Source: Ursus arctos (taxonomy: Eukaryota > Chordata > Mammalia > Carnivora > Ursidae). Taken from it: a stretch of 64,000 nt of DNA. The stretch is taken from NCBI RefSeq assembly GCF_023065955.2, contig NW_026622874.1, forward strand, positions 79,754,917 through 79,818,916, written 5' to 3'. The position numbers and the translations under genes are program-made. The notes beneath the pieces are model-generated. The model did no database searches. It was given only the letters and a program-made list of their open reading frames with translations, and was not told where the DNA came from. Positions 57,764 to 64,000 of the stretch are shown here, piece after piece. Every line of letters begins with the position of its first letter. Positions within the stretch are counted from its first letter, which is position 1.

Positions 57764-58353
57764 GTAAGATGATCTGGATTGCATGATGTGAGTTGTAGCG
57801 CGTATTCATCGTGTGACTACATGTGTCGGTGGAGAAGATGTAGAGGAGGTACCACGAGGCTTTGCAATGCAAGGATCAACCTGAGTGAGGACACAGGAAC
57901 ATTCCTCAACTTTCTGTGGACATCCATTTCGTGGACTGTCTCGTTTCACCATACAGAACTGGGCAGCAGGGGTCTGCCATTGAGAAGAAGTGTGACATTG
58001 TGCAATAGACAGACATAAAAGCATTGCCCAGGTGCCCTGCACACACATGATGTTTTGGGCTCTGGGCTTAATGGAGCACAGTCTTTACATCACTTGCATG
58101 TGTGGAGGCCCCAGTTGTCCAGCGTTATTGATTAGTTCTGAAATCATCTCTACTGTGCGGAGTGGTCATCTCCCCAAGGGTGAGGGACTGGTCTCTCCTT
58201 TGTCCACAGAGGTCAGCGGAGACCTGTGAGAAACGCTCTGCATCTGGAAGGGACCTGAGAGTGGGAGAGTAGAACAGGCTGGGGCAGGTGTAGAGCTTTG
58301 GCTTGAATCTTGCGTGGCCAACACCCGTCTGAATCCACCTCTGTCTCTTCTAG

Positions 58354-58436
58354 GGCCTCGGTCCAATTCAGAAACCTGTGGCGCTCAAGGGGACAAAGGT
58401 GGCACCGTGCCCAAGAAGGACCCAGAGAAGGACAAG
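58354..58436 (+). CDS. Exon A5
   Basis: Unchanged in protein relative to A1. Confidence 0.87.
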
Positions 58437-58694
58437 GTAAATACGGTGGCTGTTTCCAGTTGTAACCATTTCTGGAATCCTGTTCCTGTCTGGGCAGCAC
58501 CGTGTCCTGGCCTTGTGTCTGTTGGGTGGGTCATCCAGTTTGTCTGTGGCGTCGTTCACCTCTCAAATACAAGCAGTTCACGCAGGGGCTGACAGGCTTC
58601 TCCGTTACAAATCATCATCTTTGGGGGCCTCTCCCAAAGCCACAGGTGGTTAGAGGTGAAGGATGGCAGAACACTCACTGTGTGTGTGTCTTGT

Positions 58695-58747
<53 letters not shown>

Positions 58748-60058
58748 TGTACCCCTGCTCACCCATAGCGCACGTGGGGGAAATAACTCAAGGAAGCTGA
58801 CAGCTCACTGCACACTGAAGTCTCTGGGCTGCCTGATTCCCACTGGGGTATGTAGAGGTCCGATACGTATTGTGTTCATATTGCGGTTAGATGATTAACC
58901 TGTGACAAGGTCTGTGGTCATCCTCACGACTGGAAACTAGGGGAAGCTCTCCGTGCATTTTTTATTATCTGCTTTGCGGTTTGGAATGTGCTTAGATAGG
59001 CCATGTTTCGTAAGTCATCCCTGTTTTACTTCTGCTGGTAAACGTGCTATACAGAATCCCTCTCCTTGTACCCTTTCCACAACTATTTTGCCTGATCAAA
59101 GCTGTTAGTGTCGTGTCGCAAAACACACTGTGACACACACTTTCTGAAGGGGGGATGTTAGCGATTATCTGCATGACCGGTGCCCCACAAGCCCTTCGGT
59201 TGGGCTTCTAGGAGCAGGTCGTTTGGTCCTAAGTCACAGTGAGAGCAGGTTTCTTCTCTCATCACACGTTCTCGAGTTTTCCACCGGAAAGCATATACAG
59301 TTTTGTGGATTCCCTAACTTATGCTTCCCATCTTAATTTCCTATTGGACAAAATTACTCTGGAACTCAGTGTGCTGAAATGTCCGAGTGACTGTGTTTTA
59401 AGATAAGCACAGCTGCTGAGTTATAGAAGGGTTATTGGTATCACGTTCCTTTTGGAAAACACTTTTCCAATTCCCCTGTCAGATCACAGGCCCCTAATTC
59501 CTCAAGTGTGTTTGTGGCCATGGCCAGAAACTGCAGAGAGCAGAAGACCCTTGTGTCAGGAAGTGAGGCAGCGTGGGGACAGTCAGGGGCTTGCAGGCAA
59601 AGGATTCACCTCGAGTGGCTCGGATTCCTGAGAAGAAAGGGCAGTTTCATCACATTCTCTCTCTTGTTAACAAACCAAAATATTCTGTGTGGTTGAGGAG
59701 GAAAGATGAAGTGTTGTCCAGGATCCCGATGCCTCCGTGTCTGGAGTGTCCTGCCTTCACTAGTTTGCCATGCTCCTTTTTCATCTTTGAAGATGCTACT
59801 TCTTGCTAGTGACCATTGGCAGACATGGTTAGTGATGTTTGGTGACAGTAGGTTATTCCTGTAATATCCATTCCCCTCTCCCCCCTTGTTATAGTTGGCA
59901 GCAGTGGGGAGGGGTCAAGTTCTCTAGCACAGATGCGGCTCTGCTGGAACGTGGTATTGGAGAAGGAGGCAGATGCTGAGAGCTCTTTCTTTGGGTTTCA
60001 TCTCTTGGTGTTACAACTTCTGTCTGTCTCACCAAACTATTTTCCTGTCTGTCTGCAG

Positions 60059-60212
60059 GTGGGTCCAGATGTGAGAGGGTTTCCTCGGCCCACCTGCATG
60101 CCCTGCCCTATGGACCAAACTTTACCAGGCTTCATTGGCTGTGGGCCACCTCAGCCTCCTCCACCTTGGTCGACATGCGGGCCTCCCCTGCCCCTCGTTC
60201 CGCCACCATGTG
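60059..60212 (+). CDS. Exon B6
   Basis: The protein sequence equals B1. Confidence 0.88.
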
Positions 60213-60802
60213 GTAAGATGATCTGGATTGCATGATGTGAGTTGTAGCGCGTATTCATCGTGTGACTACATGTGTCGGTGGAGAAGATGTAGAGGAGGTA
60301 CCACGAGGCTTTACAATGCAAGGATCAACCTGAGTGAGGACACAGGAACATTCCTCAACTTTCTGTGGACATCCATTTCGTGGACTATCTCGTTATACCA
60401 TACAGAACTGGGCAGCAGGGGTCTGCCATTGAGAAGAAGTGTGACATTGTGCAATAGACAGACATAAAAGCATTGCCCAGGTGCCCTGCACAGACATGAT
60501 GTTTTGGGCTCTTGGCTTAATGGAGCACAGTCTTTACATCACTTGCATGTGTGGAGGCCCCAGTTGTCCAGCGTTATTGATTAGTTATGAAATCATCTCT
60601 ACTGTGCAGAGTGGTCATATCCCCAAGGGTGAGGGACTGGTCTCTCCTTTGTCCACAGAGGTCAGCGGAGACCTGTGAGAAACGCTCTGCATCTGGAAGG
60701 GACCTGAGAGTGGGAGAGTAGAACAGGCTGGGGCAGGTGTAGAGCTTTGGCTTGAATCTTCCGTGGTCAACACCCGTCTTAATCCACCTCTGTCTCTTCT
60801 AG

Positions 60803-60885
60803 GGCCTCGGTCCAATTCAGAAACCTGTGGCGCTCAAGGGGACAAAGGTGGCACCGTGCCGAAGAAGGACCCAGAGAAGGACAAG
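60803..60885 (+). CDS. Exon A6
   Basis: One silent change (CCC to CCG in the VPKK proline codon); the protein is unchanged. Confidence 0.87.
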
Positions 60886-61139
60886 GTAAATACGGTGGCT
60901 TTTTCCAGTTGTAACCATTTCTGGAATCCTGTTCCTGTCTGGGCAGCACCGTGTCCTGGCCTTGTGTCTGTTGGGTGGGTCATCCAGTTTGTCTGTGGCG
61001 TCGTTCACCTCTCAAATACAAGCAGTTCACGCAGGGGCTGACAGGCTTCTCCGTTACAAATCATCATCTTTGGGGGCCTCTCCCAAAGCCACAGGTGGTT
61101 AGAGGTGAAGGATGGCAGAACACTCACTGTGTGTGTGTC

Positions 61140-61178
<39 letters not shown>

Positions 61179-62503
61179 TGTGTGTGCGTTTTTGTACCCC
61201 TGCTCACCCATAGTGCACATGGGGGAAATAACTCAAGGAAGCTGACAGCTCACTGCACACTGAAGTCTCTGGGCTGCCTGATTCCCACTGGGGTATGTAC
61301 AGGTGCGATACCTATTGTGTTCGTATTGCGGTTAGATGATTAACCTGTGACAAGGTCTGTGGTCATCCTCACGACTGGAAACTAGGGGAAGCTCTCCGTG
61401 CATTTTTTATTATCTGCTTTGCGGTTTGGAATGTGCTTAGATAGGCCATGTTTCGTAAGTCATCCCTGTTTTACTTCTGCTGGTAAACGTGCTATACAGA
61501 ATCCCTCTCCTTGTACCCTTTCCACAACTATTTTGCATGATCAAAGCTGTTAGTGTCGTGTCGCAAAACACACTGTGACACACACTTTCTGAAGGGGGGA
61601 TGTTAGCGATTATCTGCATGACCGGTGCCCCACAAGCCCTTCGGTTGGGCTTCTAGGAGCAGGTCGTTTGGTCCGAAGTCACAGTGAGAGCAGGTTTCTT
61701 CTCTCATCACACGTTCTCGAGTTTTCCATCGGAAAGCATATACAGTTTTGTGGCTTCTCTAACTTATGCTTCCCATCGTAATTTCCTATTGGACAAAATT
61801 ACTCTGGAACTCAGTGTGCTGAAATGTCCGAGTGACTGTGTTTTAAGATAAGCACAGCTGCTGAGTTATAGAAGGGTTATTGGTATCACGTTCCTTTCGG
61901 AAAACACTTTTCTAATTCCCTTGTCAGATCACAGGCCCCTAATTCCTCAAGTGTGTTTGTGGCCATGGACAGAAACTGCAGAGAGCAGAAGACCCTTGTG
62001 TCAGGAAGTGAGGCAGCATGGGGACAGTCAGGGGCTTGCAGACAAAGGATTCACCTCGAGTGGCTCGGATTCCTGAGAAGAAAGGGCAGTTTCATCACAT
62101 TCTCTCTCTTGTTAACAAACCAAAATATTCTGTGTGGTTGAGGAGGAAAGATGAAGTGTTGTCCAGGATCCCGATGCCTCCGTGTCTGGAGTGTCCTGCC
62201 TTCACTAGTTTGCCATGCTCCTTTTTCATCTTTGAAGATGCTACTTCTTGCTAGTGACCATTGGCAGACATGGTTAGTGATGTTTGGTGACAGTAGGTTA
62301 TTCCTGTAATATCCATTCCCCTCTCCCCCCTTGTTTTAGTTGGCAGCAGTGGGGAGGGGTCAAGTTCTCTAGCACGGATGCGGCTCTGCTGGAACGTGGT
62401 ATTGGAGAAGGAGGCAGATGCTGAGAGCTCTTTCTTTGGGTTTCATCTCTTGGTGTTACAACTTCTGTCTCTCTCACCAAACTATTTTCCTGTCTGTCTG
62501 CAG

Positions 62504-62657
62504 GTGGGTCCAGATGTGAGAGGGTTTCCTCGGCCCAACTGCATGCCCTGCCCTATGGACCAAACTTTACCAGGCTTCATTGGCTGTGGGCCACCTCAGC
62601 CTCCTCCACCTTGGTCGACATGCGGGCCTCCCCTGCCCCTCGTTCCGCCACCATGTG
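62504..62657 (+). CDS. Exon B7
   Basis: This is the only B copy with a protein change: threonine 12 becomes asparagine (CGGCCCAACTGC). The splice sites are intact. Confidence 0.88.
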
Positions 62658-63247
62658 GTAAGATGATCTGGATTGCATGATGTGAGTTGTAGCGCGTATT
62701 CATCGTGTGACTACATGTGTCGGTGGAGAAGATGTAGAGGAGGTACCACGAGGCTTTGCAATGCAAGGATCAACCTGAGTGAGGACACAGGAACATTCCT
62801 CAACTTTCTGTGGACATCCATTTCGTGGACTGTCTCGTTTCACCATACAGAACTGGGCACCAGGGGTCTGCCATTGAGAAGAAGTGTGACATTGTGCAAT
62901 AGACAGACATAAAAGCATTGCCCAGGTGCCCTGCACAGACATGATGTTTTGGGCTCTTGGCTTAATGGAGCACAGTCTTTACATCACTTGCATGTGTGGA
63001 GGCCCCAGTTGTCCAGCGTTATTGATTAGTTATGAAATCATCTCTACTGTGCGGAGTGGTCATATCCCCAAGGGTGAGGGACTGGTCTCTCCTTTGTCCA
63101 CAGAGGTCAGCGGAGACCTGTGAGAAACGCTCTGCATCTGGAAGGGACCTGAGAGTGGGAGAGTAGAACAGGCTGGGGCAGGTGTAGAGCTTTGGCTTGA
63201 ATCTTGCGTGGCCAACACCCGTCTGAATCCACCTCTGTCTCTTCTAG

Positions 63248-63330
63248 GGCCTCGGTCCAATTCAGAAACCTGTGGCGCTCAAGGGGACAAAGGTGGAACC
63301 GTGCCCAAGAAGGACCCAGAGAAGGACAAG
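63248..63330 (+). CDS. Exon A7
   Basis: One silent change (GGC to GGA in the GGT segment). This is the last coding exon visible before the window ends. Confidence 0.87.
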
Positions 63331-63387
63331 GTAAATACGGTGGCTGTTTCCAGTTGTAACCATTTCTGGAATCCTGTTCCTGTCTGG

Positions 63388-63588
63388 GCAGCACCGTGTC
63401 CTGGCCTTGTGTCTGTTGGGTGGGTCATCCAGTTTGTCTGTGGCGTCGTTCACCTCTCAAATACAAGCAGTTCACGCAGGGGCTGACAGGCTTCTCCGTC
63501 ACAAATCATCATCTTTGGGGGCCTCTCCCAAAGCCACAGGTGGTTAGCGGTGAAGGATGGCAGAACACTCACTGTGTGTGTGTCTTGT

Positions 63589-63634
<46 letters not shown>

Positions 63635-64000
63635 CCCTGCTCACCCATAGCGCACGTGGGGGAAATAACTCAAGGAAGCTGACAGCTCACTGCACACTGA
63701 AGTCTCTGGGCTGCCTGATTGCCACTGGGGTATGTACAGGTGCGATACGTATTGTGTTCGTATTGCGGTTAGATGATTAACCTGTGACAAGGTCTGTGGT
63801 CATCCTCACGACTGGAAACTAGGGGAAGCTCTCCGTGCATTTTTTATTATCTGCTTTGCGGTTTGGAATGTGCTTAGATAGGCCATGTTTCGTAAGTCAT
63901 CCCTGTTTTACTTCTGCTGGTAAACGTGCTATACAGAATCCCTCTCCTTGTACCCTTTCCACAACTATTTTGCCTGATCAAAGCTGTTAGTGTCGTGTCG
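63388..64000 (+). repeat. Array unit 8, cut by window end
   Basis: The first 613 bp of a further unit. The GT tract (63573-63632) has the same length and interruptions as unit 2, and the diagnostic CTCCGTCACAAATC is present. The B exon would be expected at about 64925, outside the window. Confidence 0.95.

Larger units (their letters stand above)
56058..58493 (+). repeat. Array unit 5
   Basis: The GT tract at 56243-56300 ends GTTTGTGT, shared with unit 6. It also shares GATTCCCTAACT (about 56862) and GATTCCCACTGGGG with unit 6, so 5 and 6 are sisters. It holds B5 and A5. Confidence 0.95.
58494..60942 (+). repeat. Array unit 6
   Basis: The longest complete unit; GT tract at 58679-58750. In its last third it gains variants shared with unit 7 (CACAGACATGATG, GGGCTCTTGGC, GGTCATATCCCC). 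It holds B6 and A6. Confidence 0.95.
30446..63330 (+). other. Gene model: TANGO1 (MIA3)-like paralogue with amplified proline-rich exons
   Basis: TANGO1 (MIA3) and cTAGE5 (MIA2) are transmembrane proteins of ER exit sites that help load bulky cargo into COPII carriers; their cytosolic coiled coils and proline-rich tail bind partners including Sec23. This model has a candidate signal-peptide exon, a transmembrane exon containing IWRTVLA, coiled-coil exons, and a proline-rich tail in a tandem exon array. Several segments align with TANGO1 rather than cTAGE5: WRTVLA, QIAEKI, NVKN-D, HEK-A--NW-KAR--ER, NPPRRG-like SPPRRG. There is no luminal SH3 domain, and about 200 residues of central coiled coil expected in TANGO1 are missing. 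Exons up to 45248 would encode about 354 residues. The gene runs past the window end, so its stop codon is not seen. It could be a lineage-specific functional paralogue or a decaying copy; intact splice sites and phases favour the former. Confidence 0.75.
60943..63387 (+). repeat. Array unit 7
   Basis: The GT tract (61128-61195) has a different interruption pattern: TCTGTGTGTGCGTTTTTGT at its end. It carries the most private substitutions of the inner units (for example TTTTGCATGATC at about 61534 and GGTCCGAAGTC at about 61670). It holds B7 and A7. Confidence 0.95.
46318..64000 (+). repeat. Tandem array of 2.42-2.45 kb units with two exons each
   Basis: Near-identical units start at 46318, 48739, 51176, 53615, 56058, 58494, 60943 and 63388; the last is cut by the window end. 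Periods are 2421, 2437, 2439, 2443, 2436, 2449 and 2445 bp. Much of the length difference lies in the GT tract near each unit's start. Order within a unit: GT microsatellite, intron, B exon (154 bp), intron, A exon (83 bp). B is phase 0 to 1, A is phase 1 to 0. One B plus one A equals 237 bp, 79 codons. Every B and A splice site (CTGTCTGTCTGCAG/GTAAGA; CTCTTCTAG/GTAAAT) is intact. Introns are as similar as exons, so homogenisation is recent. Copy number in the genome is unknown. Confidence 0.97.

Noticed and set aside
47304..62254. Repeated 60-80 codon frames between GT tract and B exon in each unit
   Set aside because: They recur only because the unit recurs. They lack splice-site fit and resemblance to TANGO1 and overlap frames on both strands.
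47729..62680. 100-codon frame starting upstream of each B exon as a separate gene
   Set aside because: Its second half is the real B exon; the first half is intron, including the pyrimidine tract and CAG acceptor.
48051..62942. Minus-strand frames in each unit as antisense genes
   Set aside because: No known family, no conserved signals; consistent with chance open frames in a repeated segment.
46488..63780. Reading frames running through the GT tracts (VCVCVC or THTHTH proteins)
   Set aside because: Low-complexity translations of the microsatellite with no splice or start context; they shift with tract length between units.
46318..64000. CRISPR-like or satellite DNA without coding content
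   Set aside because: The unit is 2.44 kb with spliced exons in frame, not short direct repeats with spacers, and the genome is mammalian.

Overview
The window is mammalian nuclear DNA with interrupted genes, almost certainly from a carnivoran. It holds at least fourteen tRNA-derived Can-SINEs with the 'GGCGCCTGGGTGGC' head, A-rich tails and target-site duplications. It also holds carnivore-type LINE-1 copies of several ages. The SINE consensus ('CTATGAGCCTGCTTCTTCC') looks like that of arctoid caniforms, most probably bears or close relatives, rather than dog or cat. That last step is from memory and only moderately sure.

Layout. Positions 1-2394 are non-repetitive, with two tandem CTCF-like motifs at 1262-1340. 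Positions 2395-22560 are mostly dead transposons: an old L1 (about 3600-5475, minus), a decayed class I endogenous retrovirus (minus, pol 5640-8482 with likely gag remnants 8870-9790), a truncated L1 (9820-11404, minus), an old L1 (13512-16370, minus) and a near-full-length but broken L1 (about 16371-22560, minus). A single exon at 23699 is the carboxy end of a medium-chain acyl-CoA synthetase (ACSM) gene, with a poly(A) signal. A plus-strand L1 follows (26398-29880).

The main gene is on the plus strand. It is a TANGO1/MIA3-like paralogue, read here as spliced exons: a candidate signal-peptide exon at 30446, a transmembrane exon at 33895, twelve short exons from 38341 to 45568 (mostly coiled coil, then a proline-rich linker), and a tail exon at 46187. 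Exon phases agree across every join from the transmembrane exon to 45568.

From about 46318 to the window end the tail is a tandem array of a 2.42-2.45 kb unit: seven full copies and an eighth cut by the window edge. Each unit carries a GT microsatellite and two intact exons, a 154 bp proline-rich exon (called B) and an 83 bp exon (called A). B is phase 0 to 1 and A is phase 1 to 0, so any number of B-A pairs can be joined without breaking frame. Each pair adds 79 residues. In TANGO1 and cTAGE5 the proline-rich tail binds the COPII coat protein Sec23 through PPP-containing motifs. The array is therefore a candidate variable-length, many-site Sec23-binding tail on an ER-exit-site receptor. Splicing, expression and function are inference; the exon pattern and repeat are read directly from the sequence.
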